A DNA stretch of 44,328 bases, from NCBI GenBank assembly GCA_965243605.1, contig CBDEVQ010000124.1:1-44328 (forward strand). The letters run 5' to 3'. The position numbers and the translations under genes are program-made. The stretch comes from JBMYYR01 sp965243605 (GTDB taxonomy: Bacteria > Bacteroidota > Bacteroidia > Flavobacteriales > CAJXXR01). The notes below the pieces were generated by a model, which saw nothing but the letters and a program-made list of their open reading frames with translations, searched no databases and was not told the origin of the DNA. This document shows positions 17,455 through 25,134 of the stretch, piece by piece. How positions within the stretch are numbered: the stretch's first letter is position 1; every line of letters begins with the position of its first letter.

Positions 17455-18729
17455 ATGTTACAAGTTTCATTTATTAGAGACAACAAATCAGACTTGATTG
17501 AAGGACTTAAGAAAAGAAATTTTTCTGAGTTTAACCTAATCGATGAAGTAATTGAACTAGATAATAATCGTAAGGAAATTCTAGGAGAATTAGAAGCTTA
17601 CAATGCTGAATCTAACTCAATTGCTAAAGAAATTGGAAGTCTTTTTAAAGAAGGAAGAGGAGCAGAAGCAGCCTCTAAAAAAAGTCGTGCATCAGAAATT
17701 AAAGAACTTTCTAAAGCATTAGAGTCCTCCTTAAATGATGTATTATCTTCATTAAATGAAAAATTACGCCATATTCCTAATATGCCAAACGCAATTGTGC
17801 CAGCAGGAAAAAGCGATGAAGATAATTTAGAATTAAGCCGTCATGGAGTGGTTCCGGAATTAGGTAAACATAACCTTCCACATTGGGACTTAACAAAGAA
17901 GTACGGATTAATTGATTTTGATTTAGGAAGTAAGATAACAGGTGCCGGTTTTCCAGTTTATACAGGAAAAGGTGCAAGGTTACAACGTGCATTTATTAAC
18001 TATTTCTTAGACTTTAACGAAAAAGCGGGTTACAAGGAATTTGTACCTCCATTTTTAGTGAATGAAGCATCAGGAATGGGAACTGGACAATTGCCAGATA
18101 AGGAAGGTCAAATGTACCATTGTACAGAAGACAACTTATACTTAATTCCAACGTCTGAAGTACCAATTACGAATATCTATAGAGATGTAATGGTTAAAGA
18201 ACAAGACTTACCGATTAAGATGACGGCATATTCTCCTTGTTTTAGAAGAGAAGCTGGGTCTTATGGTAAAGATGTTCGTGGATTAAATCGTTTACACCAA
18301 TTTGAGAAAGTTGAAATTGTTCAAGTTGTACACCCATCAAAATCTTACGAAGTGTTAGATGAAATGGTTGCTCATGTAGAAGAATTAATCAAGCAGTTAG
18401 GGTTACCTTATAGAATATTGCGTTTATGTGGTGGAGATTTAGGATTTACTGCGGCTATAACGTATGATTTTGAAGTATACTCGGCAGCTCAAGAACGTTG
18501 GTTAGAAGTTTCTTCTATATCAAACTTTGAAACCTACCAAACAAATCGTTTAAAGTGTCGTTTTAAAAATACCGAAACAAAGAAAACGGAATTCTGTCAT
18601 ACGCTTAATGGAAGCTCTTTAGCTTTACCAAGAATTTATGCAGCAATTTTAGAAAACAATCAAACAGAAGATGGAATTAAAATTCCAGATGTCCTACAAC
18701 CTTATTGTGGGTTTGATTACATTAAATAA
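17455..18729 (+). CDS. serS: Seryl-tRNA synthetase
   Basis: This 424-residue class II synthetase charges tRNA-Ser (and tRNA-Sec where present). The N-terminal 110 residues are a long antiparallel coiled-coil arm (Lys/Glu-rich heptads) that grips the tRNA variable arm. Motif 2 lies near residue 262 (CFRREAGSYGKDVRGL, then HQFEKVE). Motif 3 is near 385 (NGSSLALPRIYAAILE). Length matches the family. Transcription seems to start from its own -7 box and end in the GAAA-loop terminator just past the stop codon. Confidence 0.97.
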   Translation: MLQVSFIRDNKSDLIEGLKKRNFSEFNLIDEVIELDNNRKEILGELEAYNAESNSIAKEIGSLFKEGRGAEAASKKSRASEIKELSKALESSLNDVLSSLNEKLRHIPNMPNAIVPAGKSDEDNLELSRHGVVPELGKHNLPHWDLTKKYGLIDFDLGSKITGAGFPVYTGKGARLQRAFINYFLDFNEKAGYKEFVPPFLVNEASGMGTGQLPDKEGQMYHCTEDNLYLIPTSEVPITNIYRDVMVKEQDLPIKMTAYSPCFRREAGSYGKDVRGLNRLHQFEKVEIVQVVHPSKSYEVLDEMVAHVEELIKQLGLPYRILRLCGGDLGFTAAITYDFEVYSAAQERWLEVSSISNFETYQTNRLKCRFKNTETKKTEFCHTLNGSSLALPRIYAAILENNQTEDGIKIPDVLQPYCGFDYIK

Positions 18730-18736
18730 TGTGAAG

Positions 18737-18762
18737 AGCTTTGGGAAACCAAAGCTTTTTTT
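18737..18762 (+). terminator. Intrinsic terminator of serS
   Basis: AGCTTTGG, a GAAA tetraloop and CCAAAGCT form an 8-bp stem followed by seven T (18756-18762). It starts 7 bases after the serS stop. Confidence 0.88.
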
Positions 18763-18771
18763 ATACATTTC
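18741..18771 (+). promoter_or_regulatory. Possible promoter overlapping the serS terminator
   Basis: TTG at 18741-18743, inside the terminator stem, is spaced 20 bases from TACATTTC at 18764-18771, one base away from TAnnTTTG. The box ends 4 bases before the ATG at 18776, so a transcript from it would be leaderless or nearly so. Confidence 0.45.
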
Positions 18772-18775
18772 AATT

Positions 18776-20581
18776 ATGTTTAAATATGTATTAAAAATTA
18801 GCTTTTTATTAAGCCTATTCTTTTTTGGACAGCAAGCGGCATTTGCCCAAAGCGAAGCAAGAATAGCGGAGCAATATATGAAAGCGGCACAATATGAGAA
18901 AGCCATTATATTGTATCAAGAATTGTATAAAAATAATCCTTCACATACGTACTATTCTGGATTGTTTACATGCTATTTTGCGAACAAAGATTTTAATGCA
19001 GCCAAAAAAATCATTAAAAAGCATCAGAAAAAATCGAAAAACTATCCACGTACATATTTTGATTTAGCCTTAATAGAACTTGAGTTAAATAATGAAGAAA
19101 AAGCCAATAAACTTTTAGAAGAATGTAAAGCCTTGGCTACTAAAAATAGAAGTTATATAAACCAAATTGCTAAATTATTTGAAAAGTATAACCGATTAAA
19201 TGATGCCTTAGATTTATATTTACAAGCCGACAAACTTCAACCCAATTTATCGTATAAATTTAAAATAGCTGAATATTATGGTCGTCTTAACAGAGACGAA
19301 GAAATGATTGATGTCTATTTAACTGAAATACAAAAATACCCAAAGCGTGTCAATCAAATTAAGGCCTTAATGCTTCGTACTTTTGGAGAGGATAAGGATA
19401 AAATGAAAATCCTTAAAAATCAATTAATAAAAAAGCTTCAAAACACAGATGAACCAGTATTAGCATTAGATGAATTATTAATTTGGATATACTTACAAAA
19501 AGGAGATTTTGAACGTGCATTAAAGCAAGAAATTGCCATAAATAAACGTTTTAAGCTTCAAGGACTTCGTTATATTAATTTCTCTAGAATTTGTCAATCT
19601 AATGGTAAATATGAATTGGCATCAGACGTATTAGAGTTGCTATTAAAATACGGAGAAGAACACCCGCACTATTTAAATGCTTTAGAAGTTAAGCTTTCTT
19701 ATGATTTGCAAGCGTTAGTATTAAAAACGGAGAAAACAGAATCTATAGAAAACTTAAAATTAGCTTTTGCAGAATACTTTAGTAAATACACGGCACACAC
19801 GTCTAATATATTAGTCCAAAAGAAATTTGCAGAATTTACATCTATATATTTAGAAGACGATTTAGAGGCTATAAGAATATTAGAACATGCCATCATTTTT
19901 AAAGGACTGCCTAAAGAAACAGCAGAATGTAAGCTATATTTAGCAGATTTATTACTTTCTAATAGTAGATTATGGGATGCCTTGTTGTACTATACTCAAA
20001 TTGATAAGGATTTTGAACATGGAACATTAGGGCACGAAGCACGTTATAGAAAAGCTAAGGTTTCATTTTATCAAGGTGACTTCGAGTGGTCTAAAGATCA
20101 ATTAGATGTGTTGAAACAATCGACTTCTAAACTTATTGCGAACAATGCCATGTACTTATCATTGGTTATTCAAGAAAGTTTAAATTTAGATAGTAATACC
20201 TTTGCATTAGAAATGTATGCAAGAGCCGATTTATACGTATTTCAACAGAGATATTCTAAGGCTAAAGAAACCTTAAAAACACTCCTTAAGTTATCTACAA
20301 ATGACTTGCTAAATGATGATGCTTATTTTTTATTGTCTAAAATTGAGCATACCGTTGGAAATTACTCGAAAGAAGAAGAATACTTACAGAAAATAATTAG
20401 CGATTACCCTGATATATTAGTTGATAATGCTTTATTTAATTTGGCTAAATTATACGATAAAGATCTAAACAATTCTGAAAAAGCGTTAGAGACTTATCAA
20501 AAATTACTGACCGAATACCCATCAAGCTATTGGACTTCTCAGGCAAGAGTTAATTTCAGAAAACTAAAAAACATACTATGA
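18776..20581 (+). CDS. Exported tetratricopeptide-repeat protein
   Basis: The ATG at 18776 is chosen because it begins a signal peptide (MFKYVLKISF..., cleavage near AAFAQ, residue 25); the open frame upstream overlaps serS and its terminator. The 601-residue product is almost wholly alpha-helical, with TPR-like units from the start (QYMKAAQYEKAIILYQELY) to the end (SEKALETYQKLLTEYPSSYW). Such periplasmic or outer-membrane TPR proteins act as scaffolds. Its stop overlaps the next start by ATGA, and it heads a tightly packed operon with DUF4286, an ABC ATPase, an adenosyltransferase and a secreted protein. No catalytic motif is visible. Confidence 0.85.
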   Translation: MFKYVLKISFLLSLFFFGQQAAFAQSEARIAEQYMKAAQYEKAIILYQELYKNNPSHTYYSGLFTCYFANKDFNAAKKIIKKHQKKSKNYPRTYFDLALIELELNNEEKANKLLEECKALATKNRSYINQIAKLFEKYNRLNDALDLYLQADKLQPNLSYKFKIAEYYGRLNRDEEMIDVYLTEIQKYPKRVNQIKALMLRTFGEDKDKMKILKNQLIKKLQNTDEPVLALDELLIWIYLQKGDFERALKQEIAINKRFKLQGLRYINFSRICQSNGKYELASDVLELLLKYGEEHPHYLNALEVKLSYDLQALVLKTEKTESIENLKLAFAEYFSKYTAHTSNILVQKKFAEFTSIYLEDDLEAIRILEHAIIFKGLPKETAECKLYLADLLLSNSRLWDALLYYTQIDKDFEHGTLGHEARYRKAKVSFYQGDFEWSKDQLDVLKQSTSKLIANNAMYLSLVIQESLNLDSNTFALEMYARADLYVFQQRYSKAKETLKTLLKLSTNDLLNDDAYFLLSKIEHTVGNYSKEEEYLQKIISDYPDILVDNALFNLAKLYDKDLNNSEKALETYQKLLTEYPSSYWTSQARVNFRKLKNIL

Positions 20582-20883
20582 AAGTAATATATAATGTTAC
20601 CATAAATATTAGCGATACAAAACATGATGAATGGGTTTCATGGATGAAGGATGTTCATATTCCCGATGTTATGAAAACAGGTAAATTTTTAGAGCATAGA
20701 TTTTGTAAAGTTTTAGGTGATGATCCTGAAGGAACAACATATTCTATACAATATGTATGTGAAAATCATTCGGTATTAGAATCGTATATTAGTGAAGATT
20801 CAGCAGCTTTACAAAAAGATCATCATAATAAATTTGAAGGACATTTTGTATCGTTTAGAACCTTGTTAAAATGGATGGAATAA
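20578..20883 (+). CDS. DUF4286 family protein
   Basis: The 101-residue cytosolic protein matches the compact DUF4286 pattern: YNVTINISDTKHDEWVSWM, then HIPDVMKTGKF, then an aromatic-rich ferredoxin-like second half (YSIQYVCEN, HFVSFRTLLKW). Function is unknown. It overlaps the preceding stop by 4 bases and the following ABC gene by 13 bases, so translation is probably coupled. Confidence 0.82.
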   Translation: MKVIYNVTINISDTKHDEWVSWMKDVHIPDVMKTGKFLEHRFCKVLGDDPEGTTYSIQYVCENHSVLESYISEDSAALQKDHHNKFEGHFVSFRTLLKWME

Positions 20884-21590
20884 AAGATAAAACACCAGTA
20901 ATAGAAATTAATAACATTCGTAAAAATTTCTATTTAGGAAAGCAAAAACTTGAGGTTTTAAAAGGGATAGACCTTTCTGTTTATAAAGAAGAATATGTTG
21001 CATTAATGGGGCCATCTGGTAGTGGTAAATCTACATTAATGAATGTATTAGGCTGTTTAGATAGCCCTTCGGAAGGGAATTATTTTTTTACGGGTAAAGA
21101 TGTAAGTAAGCTTAAAGATGCTGAACTTGCAAAAATTAGAAATGTAGAAATAGGATTTGTATTTCAAACATTTAATTTATTACCCCGTTTAACAGCTTTA
21201 GATAATGTTGCATTACCATTGGTTTATGCAGGTATATCTAAAAAGGAACGTAAACAAAGAGCTGCCGAAGTTTTAGAAAAAGTTGGATTGGGAGACCGAA
21301 TGGATCATTTACCAAACCAACTATCGGGAGGGCAAAGACAACGTGTAGCTGTAGCCAGAGCACTAATAAATAACCCATCTATCATTTTGGCCGATGAACC
21401 AACTGGGAATTTAGATTCTAAAACGTCTGAAGAAATCATGAAGCTTTTTAAAATCATTAATGAGGCGGGGAATACAGTAATTATTGTAACCCATGAAGAT
21501 GATATTGCTGCTTATACTAAACGTGTTATTAGATTAAGGGATGGATTGTTAGAGACAGATACCTTAAATACCAATAGAACCGGAGAATGA
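20871..21590 (+). CDS. ABC transporter ATP-binding protein, MacB/LolD type
   Basis: The 239-residue ATPase has Walker A GPSGSGKST (47-55), a Q-loop in FVFQTFNLLP, signature LSGGQRQRVAVARAL, Walker B IILADEPTGNLD and the H-loop VTHEDD. The EPTGNLDSKTSEEI pattern is typical of the LolD/MacB group that drives FtsX-like permeases in lipoprotein trafficking or efflux. No permease gene is adjacent, so its partner must be encoded elsewhere. The ATG overlaps the end of the DUF4286 gene by 13 bases; its own end overlaps the adenosyltransferase start by ATGA. Confidence 0.92.
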   Translation: MDGIKDKTPVIEINNIRKNFYLGKQKLEVLKGIDLSVYKEEYVALMGPSGSGKSTLMNVLGCLDSPSEGNYFFTGKDVSKLKDAELAKIRNVEIGFVFQTFNLLPRLTALDNVALPLVYAGISKKERKQRAAEVLEKVGLGDRMDHLPNQLSGGQRQRVAVARALINNPSIILADEPTGNLDSKTSEEIMKLFKIINEAGNTVIIVTHEDDIAAYTKRVIRLRDGLLETDTLNTNRTGE

Positions 21591-22138
21591 AAATATATAC
21601 TAAAACAGGAGACAAAGGAACAACTGCTTTAATAGGTGGTGCACGTGTCCCTAAAGACGACTTAAGAATACAAGCCTACGGAACTGTAGATGAATTAAAC
21701 TCATATATTGGGTTATTGAGAGATCAAAACCCTACGGATGAATTAGAACACCAAGTTTTAATAGAAATTCAGGACCGACTTTTTACATTAGGAGCACACC
21801 TTGCAACTTTTGATGAACGAGGTAAACGAAAAGTACCACCAATTTACGAATCGGATATTGAGCTCCTTGAGTTAAGTATTGATCGTATTTCGGATGCGTT
21901 AGAGCCGATACGAACGTTCGTATTACCAGGAGGACATCCTTCTGTTTCCTTTTGCCATATAGCAAGATGCATTTGTCGAAGAGCCGAACGAAATACCGTA
22001 ACATTATCTCGAGAAGTAGATGTTGATGATTTGGTACTTAAGTACTTAAATCGATTATCGGATTACCTTTTTGCATTATCTAGAAAATGGACACAAGTTT
22101 TTAATGCTGTAGAAACACCTTGGATACCTAAAAAATAA
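21587..22138 (+). CDS. PduO-type cob(I)alamin adenosyltransferase
   Basis: The 183-residue enzyme transfers the adenosyl group of ATP to cob(I)alamin to make coenzyme B12. The N-terminal ATP loop KIYTKTGDKGTTALIGG and the helix motif HIARCICRRAERNTV are diagnostic of the PduO/MMAB type, which acts as a trimer. The family serves adenosylcobalamin enzymes such as methylmalonyl-CoA mutase, not seen here. It is translationally coupled to the ABC ATPase gene by ATGA and is followed 1 base later by the secreted-protein gene. No cobalamin riboswitch is present upstream. Confidence 0.94.
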   Translation: MKIYTKTGDKGTTALIGGARVPKDDLRIQAYGTVDELNSYIGLLRDQNPTDELEHQVLIEIQDRLFTLGAHLATFDERGKRKVPPIYESDIELLELSIDRISDALEPIRTFVLPGGHPSVSFCHIARCICRRAERNTVTLSREVDVDDLVLKYLNRLSDYLFALSRKWTQVFNAVETPWIPKK

Positions 22139-22139
22139 T

Positions 22140-23651
22140 ATGAATTCTACCTCTTTTAAATACTTTCTTTTAACGGTTATATTAACAGGTTGGTTTTGGG
22201 ATTTACATGCTCAAAACTTATTGTATAAGTCCGACATACGTTCAGAGAGTCTACGTTCAGACTATTCAGATATGTTCCCTTTTTATAATTCAATAAATAA
22301 GGAAACGGCCATATTTATGGAAGATATATTATTTAAGTCTATGGATTTGTTAATTCTGGATGAAAATGGAAAAGAAAAGAAAGTTATAAGAGGAAGGAAT
22401 CCAAAACTTAGAATTCCAGAGTTTATAGGGGCCATGTATGCCGATAATATATACACCTCTTATTTTATAGATAAAGGAAATTTTATGGTTGGTACTACCT
22501 CTTTTAATTTAGGTACAGGGACATCAAATACTGAAACTATGTACCTAAAATTGAAAAGAGGCGAAAAAATTATCACCCAATTTCACTATAACAACTTGTT
22601 TTATTTTGTGATTTTACAAAAAGAAACATCTGATGTTAGTTTTCATATTTATAAGAATTCGACATTCTTAGAAAAGAAAAAAATTGAGTTAAATAATGCC
22701 GATTTTCCACACTTTTTAAGAGATAATCTATACAATTGTGTGGCTTACAATAATGGGAAATATAAATCTATAGATTTATTAAATCCTTTATATGCCGACC
22801 AATTAAACGATTATTTTCTTCAGCAGAATACATCATTTTATATGGTTGTAAATACGCATAAAGTGGTGAAAATAGACTTGGAAACCTTTGAAACAAAAAT
22901 TATTGATTTTCCGATTAATTATACAGAAGCCAATGAGTCTTATAAAAAGGGTATTTTAAAAAACATCATAAAAAAAACTAAATCTAAATCAACGATTTAC
23001 GATGATTTGTTTTTTAGAGTTAGTGTTGTAAAAGATGTGATAAGATTACAGGTTTATAATATAGACTCTGGAGAAGAATTGTTAAATGAGATTATCGATA
23101 ATAATGAAATTAAGGCTTTAACCATTTACGATACTCCGTTTAGGAGAGATATAGATTTTAAAACGAAAGAAGATCTTCTGTTTAAAGCCTTACATACTGG
23201 TCAATTTGGGTTTAGAGTCGTTAAATCTGGAGAAGCCTATAACATACATTTAGGAAAAGTTGCTACCAATGAATTTTGGGATATATTTGACCAGAGCTTT
23301 AATCAAGAAGCAAGTGAAAAAAATGAGCGTTTAGGATTTATCACCAAATTTGTTGGAGCATTTAGCGACTATAAAGGAGATGAACCTAATTCATATATGT
23401 TAAGTCCTTTGTATAGTAAAGAGGGGGTTCAATCGAGATATTTAGAATTTACTTTCGATCAAACCAAAGGATTGTTACCTGTGGCACCAAAAGTTAAGGA
23501 GGAAGCATTGAATGACTTTACAATGTTTATGGATTCTATTCAGGCACCAATATACCAACCAAGATTAAATGGTGTGTTTAGAAGATCTGGAGATTTACAT
23601 TTTCTTATTTACAATCCGTTATTAAGTGATTTATGTTTATATAAACTTTAA
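22140..23651 (+). CDS. Secreted protein with NADFPH-x-LRDNLYN motif (paralogue A)
   Basis: The 503 residues start with a signal peptide ending near LHAQ (residue 25). The mature protein is beta-rich with many aromatic and charged residues, and no enzyme, lipobox or T9SS motif was recognised. It shares with the gene at 23815 a block NNADFPHFLRDNLYNCV near residue 188, plus matching downstream stretches (KVVKIDLET / TVIHINLES, DFPI / HFPID, SKSTIYDDLFFR / LRSTIIDHKFFR) at similar spacing, so the two are paralogues. A beta-propeller-like fold is possible but not shown. It is the last gene of the operon, 1 base after the adenosyltransferase. Confidence 0.78.
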   Translation: MNSTSFKYFLLTVILTGWFWDLHAQNLLYKSDIRSESLRSDYSDMFPFYNSINKETAIFMEDILFKSMDLLILDENGKEKKVIRGRNPKLRIPEFIGAMYADNIYTSYFIDKGNFMVGTTSFNLGTGTSNTETMYLKLKRGEKIITQFHYNNLFYFVILQKETSDVSFHIYKNSTFLEKKKIELNNADFPHFLRDNLYNCVAYNNGKYKSIDLLNPLYADQLNDYFLQQNTSFYMVVNTHKVVKIDLETFETKIIDFPINYTEANESYKKGILKNIIKKTKSKSTIYDDLFFRVSVVKDVIRLQVYNIDSGEELLNEIIDNNEIKALTIYDTPFRRDIDFKTKEDLLFKALHTGQFGFRVVKSGEAYNIHLGKVATNEFWDIFDQSFNQEASEKNERLGFITKFVGAFSDYKGDEPNSYMLSPLYSKEGVQSRYLEFTFDQTKGLLPVAPKVKEEALNDFTMFMDSIQAPIYQPRLNGVFRRSGDLHFLIYNPLLSDLCLYKL

Positions 23652-23740
23652 TATATAAAGCGGTTCACTAATATGGAAATACTTACCGTTCATTTTATAA
23701 GATTCGTCGATTTTAAGAATAGAAACCGTTTGAGATTGTA

Positions 23741-23769
23741 TAATTTTGGATGAAAATTTTCATCCAAAA
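23741..23769 (+). promoter_or_regulatory. Palindrome overlapping the -7 box of paralogue B
   Basis: TAATTTTG (23741-23748) fits TAnnTTTG. Starting inside it, 23744-23769 is a perfect 26-bp palindrome (13-base arm TTTTGGATGAAAA). No T-run follows, so an operator is more likely than a terminator. No -33 TTG was found. The surrounding gap 23652-23814 has no gene. Confidence 0.45.
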
Positions 23770-23814
23770 CATGGGTTGTAAATGATTCAATTAGGAACAT
23801 ATTAATTTGTTTTT

Positions 23815-25134
23815 GTGTTAAAAGTATATCAATTATTTATTTGTTTTATTCTTGGACTTTTTGCGGTTGATGCACAAAATATTGTTTATGAAAATACATT
23901 TCGTAATAATAAAGGAAGCCAGAGAATTAATGCAATAAAAGTAACAGGAAATCAAGAGGATAATAGAATGGCTATTTTATTATCAGCCAATTCAGATAAC
24001 ACTTTATTAGTATTAGATTCAACTTTTCAAGAGATTAGTGAGATTCGTTTGGAAAACCCAAATTTGAGGTTTAAAAAAATAAATGGTTTTACAGAGAAAG
24101 ATGGGCAATTTTATACCTACTTCTATAATGCAAATACCCAAATGTTATTGACTCAGGTTTTCGATACCGAGACTGGGAATGGATTTGTGCAAGAACGTCG
24201 CCTGAATTTTGAAAAAAGAGAGCGTATTCTGAATTCATTTAGTATTGGGGAAACGTTGTATATCTTAACGTTATTTGAACAATCGTCTAAATTATCTATT
24301 TACGGATTTTCAGGTCAAGAACCATTTCAAAAGACTGTTTTTGAGTTTAATAATGCAGATTTCCCTCATTATTTAAGAGATAATTTATACAATTGTATAA
24401 GTCATGACCCCTTAAGACCGATAAATGCTGATTTAGTACCTGATTTTGTGTTTTCGGATAAAGAGGATTATATCATCCATCAAAATAAAGACCTCTATAT
24501 TATTTCGAATACCAATACAGTGATTCATATTAATTTGGAATCAAAAGTGCATCAAGTTTATCATTTTCCTATTGATTTTGAGTACGAGAAAAAGAATTTG
24601 TTAATATTTAAAAATGTTACTAAAAATACAAGTTTACGTTCAACGATAATAGATCATAAGTTTTTTCGAATAGCTGAATATGAATCTGTATTAACACTCC
24701 AGACATTTGATCTTAAAACGGGAGTAAAAACCTTTGATCAATCGTTTAATTTAAATGAGATGTTAGAATCTTATATTTCTTCTGATTATAAAAAAGAAGA
24801 AGTATGGGATAAAAAAGAGGTGATTGAGAATCTTAAGAAAGGGCCATTGGCATTACGTGTTTATAAAGACAAGCATGTTTATAAAATAAATATCGGACGA
24901 AATATTGATCGACTTTTCGAATTGTATTATGGGTATGTAGAGTGGGAGATGGATATTTCAAAAGAAACTAATTTCACTAGTAGATCAACTATTGAAGGGG
25001 ATTATCACCACATTAGATTAGCGAGACAAAATTTAAATTACGAATATTTCGAAAAGCTTTACCGAAAAAAAGATGATAATTTATACCTTATTCAATACGA
25101 TACAAAAGAGCGAAAGTTAATTGTATTAGATTAA
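23815..25134 (+). CDS. Secreted protein with NADFPH-x-LRDNLYN motif (paralogue B)
   Basis: The start is a GTG at 23815, chosen because it begins a good signal peptide (LKVYQLFICFILGLFAVDAQ); no in-frame ATG precedes it. The 439-residue product is a shorter paralogue of the protein at 22140, with NNADFPHYLRDNLYNCI at about residue 179 and parallel segments on both sides. It is beta-rich and unrecognised. It has its own promoter region with a 26-bp palindrome, so it can be controlled separately from paralogue A. Its stop codon overlaps the recG stop codon on the other strand. Confidence 0.76.
   Translation: MLKVYQLFICFILGLFAVDAQNIVYENTFRNNKGSQRINAIKVTGNQEDNRMAILLSANSDNTLLVLDSTFQEISEIRLENPNLRFKKINGFTEKDGQFYTYFYNANTQMLLTQVFDTETGNGFVQERRLNFEKRERILNSFSIGETLYILTLFEQSSKLSIYGFSGQEPFQKTVFEFNNADFPHYLRDNLYNCISHDPLRPINADLVPDFVFSDKEDYIIHQNKDLYIISNTNTVIHINLESKVHQVYHFPIDFEYEKKNLLIFKNVTKNTSLRSTIIDHKFFRIAEYESVLTLQTFDLKTGVKTFDQSFNLNEMLESYISSDYKKEEVWDKKEVIENLKKGPLALRVYKDKHVYKINIGRNIDRLFELYYGYVEWEMDISKETNFTSRSTIEGDYHHIRLARQNLNYEYFEKLYRKKDDNLYLIQYDTKERKLIVLD

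Noticed and set aside
18671..18775. N-terminal extension of the TPR protein overlapping serS
   Set aside because: It would cross the serS stop and terminator, and only the ATG at 18776 starts a signal peptide.
21400..21600. Cobalamin riboswitch before the adenosyltransferase gene
   Set aside because: The gene start overlaps the ABC ATPase gene, leaving no leader for a riboswitch.
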